From NCBI GenBank assembly GCA_020635015.1, contig JACKAP010000009.1, positions 180,934 to 244,933 on the forward strand: 64,000 bases of DNA. Direction: 5' to 3'. Position 1 is the first letter of the stretch, and each line of letters begins with the position of its first letter. Of this stretch, positions 17,182-25,666 are shown one piece after another. Both the position numbers and the translations under genes were made by a program. Source of the DNA: Calditrichia bacterium. Its GTDB lineage: Bacteria; Calditrichota; Calditrichia; RBG-13-44-9; J075. The notes beneath the pieces are model-generated. The model was not told the origin of the DNA. It worked only from the letters and a program-made list of their open reading frames with translations, and searched no databases.

Positions 17182-17537
17182 TTTTTTTGCCACGAATTCA
17201 CGTGAATGTACCCGAATTTTAAAGCCACGGATGAACCGGATAGACACTGATATTATTAATCTTACTGATGTTCCGCGCTATGCTCCAAAATGTAATTCAT
17301 GCTGTCATTAAAGGGAGCGTTTTATTCGAGGAAATTCGCGTAAATTCGTGGCAAGAAACAATCCGTGTGTATCCCGTTCATCCGTGGCAAAACACTATCC
17401 CCCGAGCCAAATCGGAAATTGGATTGATTGTCTCCCTGATACCCCTTAAATTGACTTGCAGGTAGCTCGGTGAACTCCGTGTCTCTATGGCAAAAAATCA
17501 AGTTTGATATACAATGCTAACCTTTCAGGAGATCAAC
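17182..17537. other. Repeat-filled gap (CCACGAATTCACG / CATCCGTGGC family)
   Basis: Left copies (17188-17250, with CCACGAATTCACGTGAATG and GCCACGGATGAACC) face right copies (17330-17395, with GAAATTCGCGTAAATTCGTGG and TTCATCCGTGGC) as a long imperfect inverted repeat with about 80 bases between. The same words recur at 33915-34085 and, diverged, at 31464-31665. No gene seen. Confidence 0.75.
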
Positions 17538-18845
17538 ATGACACTAAACGAACGTTTGCAAAACGTGGCGGTGCTGGGAGCCGGCGGAAAAATGGGCAGC
17601 GGCATCTCCCTGTTGCTGGCCCGGGAGATGGCTTTGCAAAAACTGAACCCGGACAACGCCGGCAAATCCTACCGGATCACCCTGATGGATATCGATCCGG
17701 CGGCCCTTGACGGCCTGCAGAATTACCTTCGCCGACAGGCGCAAAAATATGCCCAGAAAAACGCCGCTGCCCTTCCCGGCGGCAGCAGTGAAACGGATTT
17801 CGTCGATACCATGATGTCGCTGCTCCACCCGGTCACCTCGCTGGAAAAAGTTGGCGGCGCCCGGATGGTTTTCGAGGCGATCCTGGAGAAGCTCGACCTT
17901 AAGGTAAAGGTCTTCAACCAGCTAAAGTCTACCTGCGCTCCCGACACCTATTTTTTTAGCAATACCTCTTCGATTCCGCTAAAAGAGCTGGATGAACAGG
18001 TGGGCCTGGATGGCCGGATCATCGGCTTTCACTTCTACAATCCCCCGGCGGTACAGCGGCTGGTAGAACTGATCATTCCCGAGCGGGTGCAGCCGGAATT
18101 GCCCGCCCTGTCCCGGGAATTGGGCAAACGCCTGGGTAAGATTATCATTCCTTCCAACGATGTCGCCGGCTTTATCGGCAACGGCCACTTTATGCGCGAC
18201 GGGCTCTACGGCATCCACCAGGCGGAAGTGCTGGCGCAGGAGATCGGATTTGTGCAGGCGGTCTACGCGGTCAACCGCATCAGCCAGGATTTTCTGGTGC
18301 GTCCGATGGGAATCTTTCAGTTGATCGACTATGTGGGGCTGGATATCTTTCAGAGTATTCTCAAGATCATGAATCCGCACTTCCCGGCGGAAAAGCTGCA
18401 CAGCGAGCTGATCGATACCCTGGTCACCCTCGGGGTGAAAGGGGGGCAGTTCTCCGACGGTTCGCAGAAAGACGGTTTTTTCAAGTATGAATCCGGCAAG
18501 CCGGTGGGGGTATTCGATCTGGAAAGCAATGGTTACCGCGAATTTGCCGCGGAGAGCTGGCCCTCGGAAGCGGATCAGTTTCTCGGCCCCCTCCCCGAGG
18601 CGTACGCTCCCTGGAAGGAACTGCTGAAGGCGGAAGACCGTGCCACCGCGCTCAACACATATTTTGCCAGTTTGACGGCCGGCGATACCCGCGGCGCCCG
18701 CCTGGCCACCGCCTACCTCAAAAATTCCAAACAGATCGGTGAAGCGCTGGTCTCCGGGGGGGTAGCCCATTCGGCTGAGGATGTCAACGGGGTGCTGATG
18801 AACGGATTTTTCCACCTCTATGGGCCGGTCAATGATTTTGTGTGA
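17538..18845 (+). CDS. 3-hydroxyacyl-CoA dehydrogenase family protein
   Basis: 435 residues from the ATG at 17538, with AGGAG 6 bases upstream; a TTG/ATG at 17514 is less likely. The Rossmann motif is VAVLGAGGKMGSGIS (about residues 9-23). The catalytic block IIGFHFYNPPAVQRLVELI contains the His of the family, followed by NDVAGFIGNGHF. Such NAD-dependent enzymes oxidise 3-hydroxyacyl-CoA in beta-oxidation or its reverse. The protein is longer than the single-domain enzyme (about 285-310 residues) and has a second C-terminal helical domain without a hydratase domain. It stands alone, so the substrate is not indicated. Confidence 0.85.
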   Translation: MTLNERLQNVAVLGAGGKMGSGISLLLAREMALQKLNPDNAGKSYRITLMDIDPAALDGLQNYLRRQAQKYAQKNAAALPGGSSETDFVDTMMSLLHPVTSLEKVGGARMVFEAILEKLDLKVKVFNQLKSTCAPDTYFFSNTSSIPLKELDEQVGLDGRIIGFHFYNPPAVQRLVELIIPERVQPELPALSRELGKRLGKIIIPSNDVAGFIGNGHFMRDGLYGIHQAEVLAQEIGFVQAVYAVNRISQDFLVRPMGIFQLIDYVGLDIFQSILKIMNPHFPAEKLHSELIDTLVTLGVKGGQFSDGSQKDGFFKYESGKPVGVFDLESNGYREFAAESWPSEADQFLGPLPEAYAPWKELLKAEDRATALNTYFASLTAGDTRGARLATAYLKNSKQIGEALVSGGVAHSAEDVNGVLMNGFFHLYGPVNDFV

Positions 18846-19118
18846 GATGCCGGGGCATAAATAAGTGCCTGCTTTACCGGACGCAAACAGCAGGGTTACA
18901 TTAATTATATTTGTATGCGCTGTGCCGCTGCGGTACCCGGCAACATACGTTCAAATTTTAAGAAATTAGAAATATAATATTGTATAGGACCATCGGAAAC
19001 AGTACCTTGCTTAGGTTTCCCGGTTAAATTATGCCCTTGTTATCACGTGCCTCGATGGATCCACCGGGTAATACCAATTGCAATTTCATTTCCCCAATTT
19101 AACCCAAAGGAGGACAGT

Positions 19119-22100
19119 ATGAGAATACTGACACTATTAATACTCGTTGTCTCGTTGGCATTTTTGCAGGCGGCAGCGGAGAAAAATGCCAAAACGGGGA
19201 AGCCCTATGATCCCCCGATCGGGATCGAGACAGCCTGGGGGCCGGATGCCTTCGGTTATACGGCTTTGGACAGCAATGAGCCGGGCGGCCCTTCCGTGGA
19301 ATGGATCGACATTTCTGCCATCGGCACGGTGGTCACCGGACTGGGCGACGACAACATCGTCGGTCCCTATAATGTCGGTTTTCCCTTCCGTTTCTATTGG
19401 TATGATGTCACGACATTCCATGTTGGTTCCAATGGCTACCTGCGGTTTTCCGGAGGCGGGCAGTTGAGCGATCCTTTTACCAGCATTCCCAATTCGGCAG
19501 CGCCCAACGATCTGATCTGCCCCTTTACCACCGACTTCGATCCTTCCAGCGGGGGAACGGTGTACTATTGGTCGAACAATGTGGATACCCTGATCGTTTC
19601 CTACGAGCATATCCCGGCCTGGCTGCCCACCGGCAGCAGCGGGGATCACAATTTCCAGATCGTGCTATCGATGGTCGATACCTCGATCACTTTCAACATC
19701 GGCCCGCAGAGCGGTGCGTTGAACAACACCAACGGGATGGTGGGAATCGAGAACAACAGCGGGGAATACGGTATCCAAAATTATCCTAACAATCTGATCC
19801 CGGCTAACTACAGCATCAAGTTCTACTATCCGGCGACCATCCTGCTGGATATTCATGACGTCGGGGTGGCCCAGGTGCAGAACGAGAGCAACGGCGGCTT
19901 TTTCGTCAAGACCGGCGACGATTATCAGGCCAATGCGGTGATCAAAAATTTCGGGAACCAGGATGAAAGCGGCTTCAACGCCATCGCGGAAGTGCTCAAT
20001 CATCCGGCCGGCACCGTGGTGCACACCAGCACTGTGCCGATCGCCTCCCTGCTGGCCGGCGAAGCGCTGGCGATTACCTTCCCGGATGTCTGGACCCTGG
20101 ATACCCCCGGCAACTACGTCATTCGGGTGCGCACCGATCTGACCGGCGATATGGTCGCCAGCAATGATAACAAGCGCGTGCGTTTTAACGTGGTCGACCT
20201 GCCCGGCGAACTTTCCTTCGACGACGGCTCCAACGAGAACCTGTGGAGCTGGAACGGCGGCAACGGCGGGATGGGCATTTATTATCAGCCTCCCTCCTAT
20301 CCGGTGAAGGTGACCGAACTGAGCGCCTTTCTCGGCGCCGGCACCGACGTTACCCACCTGGAACTCTTTGACGATGACGGCCCCAACGGCCAGCCCGGCA
20401 CCCAGCTCTATACCACTTCGGTGAACCAGGCAGTTCAGGGTTGGGCTGTGGTTGATCTTTCCGCCGAAGATATCGTCCTCAATGACGGCGGGGTCTATGC
20501 CGCCTGGCGGATGAACAGCACCACCTCCTCAGCCCTGGGCATCGACGTCTCCACGCTGGCCTCCCGGCGCACCTGGGAATATACCGGGGTGTGGGCGGTC
20601 TTCCGCAATTTCGAGACCGACGACGCCATGCTGCGCGTCGCGGTGGAGGAAGTGCAGGGACCGGTGTTCTTTGACGACTTCGAAAGCGGCGCGGGCAACT
20701 GGACCGGCGATTGGGGCCTGACCACCGCTGCTTCCAATTCCCCGGTCAACTCCTTCACCGATTCTCCCGGCGGCAACTATCCGCCCAACGCCAACCTGGT
20801 GGCAGCGATGGCCAGCGGCGTGGACCTGAGCGGCTACTTTGGCGCTACCCTGGAGTTCTACACCAAGTATGAACTGGAAACCGGTTTTGACTACGGCTAT
20901 CTGGAAGCCAGCACCGACGGCGGCGCTTCCTGGCTGAGCCTGAAAACCTATAACGGAGAAGGGGTGGTGACCACCTTCACCCTGGAAACCGTCGATATCG
21001 GCGCCTTTGCCGGCAGCTCGGACTTCCGGGTGCGCTTCCGGGTGGTGACCGATGGCGGCTACGAGACTGACGGCTGGTATATCGACGACGTCAAGATCAC
21101 CGGCCTCTCCGATGATGTCAGCGCTCCGCTGATCGTCTTTGACCCGCCCCAGCACTATCAGGGCACTCCGGCAGATTTCCAGGTGGTGGCGACCATCACC
21201 GACCTCTCCGGCGTGGCCACGGCGGAACTGAATTACTGGGTGGATGATCCCCTGCCGGTGATCATCACCATCCCGCCTTCCAGCGTGGTGGGCGATGATT
21301 ACACCTTCGACATTCCGACCCAGCCGCATGGCTCAAAGGTTTATTTCAATATCTTTGCCGAAGACGGCGCTACCTCGCCGAACAGCGTCACCACCGCCGA
21401 TTATGCCTACGTTTCCGGCCAGCACGAGATTTACGACGACGGGGATCCGGAATTTATTGTCGCGGTGAACCCCGGCGGCGGCATGGCGGTGCGCTTCGAT
21501 GCGCCTTCCGCCACCTATCCCAATGTGGCGGCGGCGCTGCTGCGGATCTATACCGACGTCAACAACCCGATCGACTCGGTTACGGTACATGTCTGGACGG
21601 ATAACGGCGGCACTCCCGGCACCGATCTGATGACGCCCTTCAAGGTCTATCCGGGCGCCACGCTGGCCAGTCCCCAGGATTGGACCATCGTCAACCTGTC
21701 GGAGTTGAGTGTGGTACCCGGCGCGGCTTACTGGGTCGGTTATGTCAATACCTCCGGCATTGCCATGAACCACCTTTATGACCAACCGGCGGTATACAAT
21801 CGCAGCGCCAGTGGCGTGGGCTCCTGGGCACCGTTCGCCGGCGATTTCCACATCCGCAGTGTGCTGGGCGGGCCGACCACCGGGATTGTCGATAACAATA
21901 CCTCGATCATTCCCACCGCCTATGCCCTGGGGCAGAATTATCCCAACCCCTTCAACCCGAGCACGACCATCAAATACGCCTTGCCGGAAAACAGCGAGGT
22001 GACAGTGGAAGTGTATAATATGCTCGGCGAGCGGGTGGCTACTCTGATTAGCGGCTTCCATCCCGCCGGGATTCATTCGGTGCAGTGGGATGCGTCGAGC

Positions 22101-22193
22101 CTCTCCAGCGGGGTTTATTTCTACCGCCTGGCAGCGCGCAGCAGCAGTGGACAGCAGTTTACGCAAGTACAAAAAATGATTCTGATGAAGTAG
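19119..22193 (+). CDS. Large secreted multidomain protein with type IX sorting tail
   Basis: 1024 residues from the ATG at 19119, preceded by a strong AAAGGAGG. Signal peptide about 1-19. An N-terminal beta-rich domain (FPFRFYWYDVTTFHVGSNGY) is followed by a CARDB-like domain (about 245-360), a beta domain, and a MAM/choice-of-anchor-J-like domain (FDDFESGAGNWTGDWG to TDGWYIDDVKITG, about 530-665), as in immune-inhibitor-A-type secreted proteins but without the HExxH protease. The C-terminal 85 residues are the sorting domain NYPNPFNPSTTIKY to FTQVQKMILMK. Probably an adhesin- or matrix-like surface protein. A terminator follows directly. Confidence 0.88.
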   Translation: MRILTLLILVVSLAFLQAAAEKNAKTGKPYDPPIGIETAWGPDAFGYTALDSNEPGGPSVEWIDISAIGTVVTGLGDDNIVGPYNVGFPFRFYWYDVTTFHVGSNGYLRFSGGGQLSDPFTSIPNSAAPNDLICPFTTDFDPSSGGTVYYWSNNVDTLIVSYEHIPAWLPTGSSGDHNFQIVLSMVDTSITFNIGPQSGALNNTNGMVGIENNSGEYGIQNYPNNLIPANYSIKFYYPATILLDIHDVGVAQVQNESNGGFFVKTGDDYQANAVIKNFGNQDESGFNAIAEVLNHPAGTVVHTSTVPIASLLAGEALAITFPDVWTLDTPGNYVIRVRTDLTGDMVASNDNKRVRFNVVDLPGELSFDDGSNENLWSWNGGNGGMGIYYQPPSYPVKVTELSAFLGAGTDVTHLELFDDDGPNGQPGTQLYTTSVNQAVQGWAVVDLSAEDIVLNDGGVYAAWRMNSTTSSALGIDVSTLASRRTWEYTGVWAVFRNFETDDAMLRVAVEEVQGPVFFDDFESGAGNWTGDWGLTTAASNSPVNSFTDSPGGNYPPNANLVAAMASGVDLSGYFGATLEFYTKYELETGFDYGYLEASTDGGASWLSLKTYNGEGVVTTFTLETVDIGAFAGSSDFRVRFRVVTDGGYETDGWYIDDVKITGLSDDVSAPLIVFDPPQHYQGTPADFQVVATITDLSGVATAELNYWVDDPLPVIITIPPSSVVGDDYTFDIPTQPHGSKVYFNIFAEDGATSPNSVTTADYAYVSGQHEIYDDGDPEFIVAVNPGGGMAVRFDAPSATYPNVAAALLRIYTDVNNPIDSVTVHVWTDNGGTPGTDLMTPFKVYPGATLASPQDWTIVNLSELSVVPGAAYWVGYVNTSGIAMNHLYDQPAVYNRSASGVGSWAPFAGDFHIRSVLGGPTTGIVDNNTSIIPTAYALGQNYPNPFNPSTTIKYALPENSEVTVEVYNMLGERVATLISGFHPAGIHSVQWDASSLSSGVYFYRLAARSSSGQQFTQVQKMILMK

Positions 22194-22199
22194 GTTTTG

Positions 22200-22240
22200 C
22201 GTCAGGCATGACCCGGACTGCGGGTCATGCCTGACGGTTT
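22200..22240 (+). terminator. Rho-independent terminator of the secreted-protein gene
   Basis: A perfect 16-base stem (22200-22215 with 22221-22236) with a 5-base loop is followed by GTTTT, seven bases after the stop codon. Confidence 0.88.
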
Positions 22241-22354
22241 TAACAGATTCCTCCCCACATCCCCTTGACTTTCTCCCCGAAAAACAGTAGGTTCAAAGCC
22301 TGATAATGATGTTTACTGCATTTCGTCAATCGAACAAAGCCCGAAGGAGAGCCT

Positions 22355-23812
22355 GTGGCCAAATCTTTTCTGGAACGTGTGAAAATTCCCCATGTGTTTG
22401 TGCTGCTCACCGCGATGGTGCTGTTCTGCAGCATACTGACCTACCTGATCCCCTCCGGGGAATACCAGCGCGAGAAAAAAAACATCCAGGGCACCGAGCG
22501 TACGGTGATTCTGCCCGGCACCTATGAAAAACATACCAAGCACCTCACCCTGAAAGGGGTCTTTATACCCGACTCGGAGGATGGCAAGGCTTCACCGGTC
22601 AGCCTGGAGCAGTTTCTTAGCGCGATTCCCCGGGGGATGGAGCAATCGGCCGACATTATCTTTTTTATTTTTATCATCGGCGGCGTGCTGGGGGTTTTGC
22701 AACGCACAGGAATGGTGATTGCGGTGATCCAGAAACTGCTGGCGCTGCTGGGTGAGCGCACCATCCTGCTGACGGTCATTCTGATGGTGCTGATCGCCAT
22801 CGGCGGCTCCACCCTGGGGATGGGGGAGGAATTCATTCCCCTGGTGCCGCTCTTCCTGATCATTTCCAAGGAGATGGGCTACGACCGCATCTTTGGGCTG
22901 GCGATCGTGATGGTGGCGGCGGACGTGGGCTTTGCCGCAGCGACCACCAATCCTTTCACGGTTAATGTGGCGCAGGGGATTGCCGAACTGACGATTAACG
23001 GCACGGTGCCTTTTCGGGTTTTATTCCTGGCGGCAATCCTGACGATGACGATCTTCTACGTGCTGCGCTATGGCGCGAAAGTAAAAAAAGATCCTTCCAA
23101 ATCCTTGATGAAAGACGATGACTTCGAGATCTCCCATATCGATTTCGAAAAAATCGAATTGACCAACGCCCACATTTTTACCCTGGTGAGCAGCATCCTG
23201 ATCTTCATTGCGATCCTCTGGTCGGTCAATTCCCTGGGCTGGTGGATGGCGGAAATGTCCGGCGGCTTTATCCTGATGGCGATCATTGCGGTGGTGGTGT
23301 CCAAACTGCCGGTGGATGAAGCGGTGAAGGCCTTCATCAAGGGGATGGAAGAGATGGTGGTGGCGGCGATGGTGGTGGGTTTTGCCCGGGGTATCCAGGT
23401 GGTGCTAAATGACGGGCAGATCCTCGACACCCTGATTTTCTCAGCTGCGAGCATTTTGAAAAATTTCCCCAATTATATCGCTGCCGAGGGCATGCTGTTG
23501 TTCCAGACTACCCTGAATTTCCTGATCCCCTCCGGCTCCGGACAGGCGGCGGTAACCATGCCCCTGATGGCCCCGCTCTCCGACGTGCTGGGCATCAGCC
23601 GTCAGACGGCCGTGTTTGCCTTTACCTGCGGCGACGGCTTCTCCAACACCATCATTCCCACCTCCGGGGTGCTGATGGCGATGCTCTCCCTGGCCGGAAT
23701 TCCCTACACCACCTGGCTGCGCTTCATGGTGCCCCTCTTCCTACGCCTGCTGCTGATGTCGGCGGTCTTCCTGGCTATTACGGTGTTCTTTCCGTCGGTG
23801 TGGACCTGGTGA
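22355..23812 (+). CDS. YfcC/DcuC-type membrane carrier
   Basis: 485 residues, about 11-12 hydrophobic helices. The start is GTG at 22355 with AAGGAGAG upstream. The conserved family blocks are present: LIPSGEY near the N-terminus, GGVLGVLQRTG, STLGMGEEFIPLVP, ATTNPFTVNVAQG and, near the C-terminus, IPSGSGQAAVTMPLMAPLSD followed by FTCGDGFSNTIIPTSG. YfcC-family proteins are inner-membrane carriers of the ion-transporter clan, thought to move basic amino acids or carboxylates; the solute is not readable here. It stands alone. Confidence 0.88.
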   Translation: MAKSFLERVKIPHVFVLLTAMVLFCSILTYLIPSGEYQREKKNIQGTERTVILPGTYEKHTKHLTLKGVFIPDSEDGKASPVSLEQFLSAIPRGMEQSADIIFFIFIIGGVLGVLQRTGMVIAVIQKLLALLGERTILLTVILMVLIAIGGSTLGMGEEFIPLVPLFLIISKEMGYDRIFGLAIVMVAADVGFAAATTNPFTVNVAQGIAELTINGTVPFRVLFLAAILTMTIFYVLRYGAKVKKDPSKSLMKDDDFEISHIDFEKIELTNAHIFTLVSSILIFIAILWSVNSLGWWMAEMSGGFILMAIIAVVVSKLPVDEAVKAFIKGMEEMVVAAMVVGFARGIQVVLNDGQILDTLIFSAASILKNFPNYIAAEGMLLFQTTLNFLIPSGSGQAAVTMPLMAPLSDVLGISRQTAVFAFTCGDGFSNTIIPTSGVLMAMLSLAGIPYTTWLRFMVPLFLRLLLMSAVFLAITVFFPSVWTW

Positions 23813-23891
23813 AAGGCAAGGAAGAAGGATAAAGGGTAAAGGATAAAGGATGAAGGATAAAGGAAATAGGGTAGAGGAAACAAGGAATTGC

Positions 23892-23973
23892 GTATATGGG
23901 TGGATGGGTATATGGGGATCGAAACTATTGGTAATGCGCCGGTTTTTCCCCATATACCCATTCACCCATATAC
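23892..23973. repeat. 27-base inverted repeat of the CCCATATACCC family
   Basis: Arms 23892-23918 and 23947-23973 (GTATATGGGTGGATGGGTAT and onward) are inverted with a single mismatch; the loop is 28 bases. The same words form an inverted repeat at 59355-59440. Confidence 0.88.
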
Positions 23974-24121
23974 CCATCGATTGATTTCGTAAACGCTTTT
24001 AAAAACTGGTGATTAACGTCACGTTAAATGGGCAATTATTGGTTATTATGCTTTCAGTTTCTTTGAAACAGGGATGTTGATAGAATTCGACGCGTCACCT
24101 CACCGAATTGCGAATCCATTA

Positions 24122-24255
24122 CATCTTTGCTGGATACTGGATGCTTCCCGAATGCTTTCGGGATGGATGCTGGATATTTTCGCCAGTATTTATCCACCAT
24201 CTAACATCCAACATCAAGTTTTTTATCCAGCATCCAGTATCCAGTAACTCGGCAT
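24122..24255. repeat. CTGGATACTGGATGC word inverted repeat
   Basis: The left side has GCTGGATACTGGATGC and GGATGCTGGATA around a small CCCGAATGCTTTCGGG hairpin; the right side has ATCCAGCATCCAGTATCCAG plus ATCCAACATC words. Together they make a long, imperfect stem. Confidence 0.75.
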
Positions 24256-24286
24256 CGAAATGGATACTGGCAAGATCTCCGACAAC

Positions 24287-24345
24287 AAAAACCCACTCAT
24301 AAAGCCCGGGGCCTTCCGCTTTTGCGAAGGCGGAAGGCCCTTTTT
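24287..24345 (+). terminator. Terminator-like element, copy 1 of a tandem pair
   Basis: The 26-base leader starting AAAAACCCACTCATAAAGCC runs into an 11-base stem (24309-24319 with 24330-24340, GGGCCTTCCGC/GCGGAAGGCCC) followed by TTTTTATTTTT. Confidence 0.78.
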
Positions 24346-24356
24346 ATTTTTGCGAG

Positions 24357-24417
24357 AAAAAACCCACTCATAAAGCCCGGGGCGCCCGGCCTGCAAAGGC
24401 CGGGTGCCCTTTTTTTT
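24357..24417 (+). terminator. Terminator-like element, copy 2 of a tandem pair
   Basis: The same leader as copy 1 is repeated, but the stem sequence differs: 24380-24391 pairs with 24398-24409 (12 pairs, one G-U), followed by eight T. The stem is maintained although its bases differ from copy 1, so the hairpin shape is what is conserved. Confidence 0.8.
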
Positions 24418-24500
24418 GCGCTCATATGGAATGCTTTCTCATGCAGAATTTTTTTGCATGAGGCGAAAGATAAATCCGGAATTTGGTTCGTTTGGGTAAA

Positions 24501-24566
24501 GCCCTTGCTGCGGTCGCCGCTCCGGCGCACCACATCGCCGCCGGCAGCGGCGACCGCAGCAAGGGC
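24501..24566. repeat. Long GC-rich hairpin without U-tract
   Basis: Arms 24501-24527 and 24539-24566 pair over 21 plus 6 bases with one bulged base; the loop is 11 bases. No T-tract follows on either strand, so it is not a simple terminator. Confidence 0.85.
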
Positions 24567-24697
24567 CATTTCAATCCAATTTGGCTTTGACATATTCCGT
24601 TCCTTATGGTTATATTGGCGAATCCTGCCTATGCTGTTTATTCTGCAGGAATTAAAGAAATAGAGCCTACAAGCTAACCGGAACCGCAAACGCGCTG

Positions 24698-25456
24698 ATG
24701 ACCTGGCCGAACATCATATTTGAAGGACCCTCCTATTCGATGATGTCTGTTTTGATACTGCTCAGCCTGGCCATCGCGCCGGGGATTGCGATCTCTCTGT
24801 TTGTTTATTTTAAGGATAAGTATGAGCGCGAGCCCTGGCACTTGCTGTTCAAGGCATTCATCAACGGGGTGCTGGTCACCTTCCTGGCCGGGCTGCTGGA
24901 GTTCTGGGCCGACAGCCTGATCAAAACCTCTCCGGAATTGTGGATGGTGGCAATCGAAGCCTTTCTGATGGTGGCCTTGATTGAAGAGGGCTGCAAGTAT
25001 TATTTGCTGGTCACCAATATTTATCACAGCGAAGAATTCAATGAGCCCTTTGACGGCATCACCTACGCGGTGATTATCTCCATGGGGTTCGCTACGTTTG
25101 AGAATATCTTTTATGTTTACCGCGGAGGACTGGAGATCGCCTTCCTGCGTATGCTGACGGCGGTGCCGGCGCACGCGATCTTCGGGGTGATGATGGGCTT
25201 TTTTGTGGGACTGGCAAAGTTCCGCCGCCATTCCGCCACCCTGCGTTGGACCGGCCTGCTGGCAGCGGTTTTTTTCCATGGCGCATACGATTTTTTTCTC
25301 TTTCAGGAGATCTACCCGATGCTGACCTACGGGGCGCTGCTGGTGCTGCTGGTCGGATTGCTGCTTTCGCTATGGGGAATGCGGGTGCTCAGCAATCTCT
25401 CGCCGTTCAAGGAAGCGGAAAATCCGCTGGCCCGGAAAAACGAGATGGAAGGATGA
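24698..25456 (+). CDS. PrsW-family intramembrane metalloprotease
   Basis: 252 residues, about eight hydrophobic helices. The PrsW motifs are visible: EEGCK (E-E-x2-K), FATFEN (F-x3-E-N), HAIFG (H-x3-G) and FHGAYDF (H-x2-Y-D), which together supply the metal ligands. PrsW cleaves anti-sigma factors or other membrane proteins, and the family is related to the CPBP/Abi proteases. The ATG at 24698 lacks a ribosome site. The ATG-ATG at 24740 would begin right at the first helix (MSVLILLSLAIAPG), as is common in the family, and is a plausible true start. Stands alone. Confidence 0.87.
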   Translation: MTWPNIIFEGPSYSMMSVLILLSLAIAPGIAISLFVYFKDKYEREPWHLLFKAFINGVLVTFLAGLLEFWADSLIKTSPELWMVAIEAFLMVALIEEGCKYYLLVTNIYHSEEFNEPFDGITYAVIISMGFATFENIFYVYRGGLEIAFLRMLTAVPAHAIFGVMMGFFVGLAKFRRHSATLRWTGLLAAVFFHGAYDFFLFQEIYPMLTYGALLVLLVGLLLSLWGMRVLSNLSPFKEAENPLARKNEMEG

Positions 25457-25481
25457 TGAGGCCGGGCAATGGCGTATCTTG

Positions 25482-25537
25482 GTGGCAGTGGCAGTGGCAG
25501 TGGCAGTGGCAGTGGCAGTGGCAGTGGCAGTGGCAGT
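25482..25537. repeat. (GTGGCA)9 hexanucleotide tandem repeat
   Basis: Nine exact GTGGCA units (25482-25535) plus two bases, in the gap between the prsW-type gene and the kinase gene. Being a perfect short tandem, it should be prone to slippage. A related word array in inverted form lies at 29658-29705, downstream of the phosphatase gene. Confidence 0.95.
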
Positions 25538-25666
25538 CAATTTCTACTACAGCCACAAAGAGTCGGCTTGACAGTTGGGAAGTTTTTGTGAAAAGTTGTG
25601 TTAACGCACGTTAGCCTTGGGAATAAAAACTTATATTAGCAAGATTTTAACGTATGGGTTGGAAAA

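Larger units (their letters stand above)
23813..24697. other. 885-base non-coding region rich in repeats and hairpins
   Basis: In order: AAGGATAA word repeats (23818-23870), a 27-base inverted repeat (23892-23973), CTGGATACTGG word inverted repeats (24122-24255), two tandem copies of a terminator-like element (24287-24417), a small stem CTCATGCA/TGCATGAG near 24440-24463, and a long GC-rich hairpin (24501-24566). No convincing coding frame. The region may end the YfcC transcript, and it could encode a structured RNA. Confidence 0.75.

Noticed and set aside
25246..25614. Frame encoding a WQ repeat across (GTGGCA)9
   Set aside because: It is the shifted frame of the protease gene running into a tandem repeat; no independent start signal.
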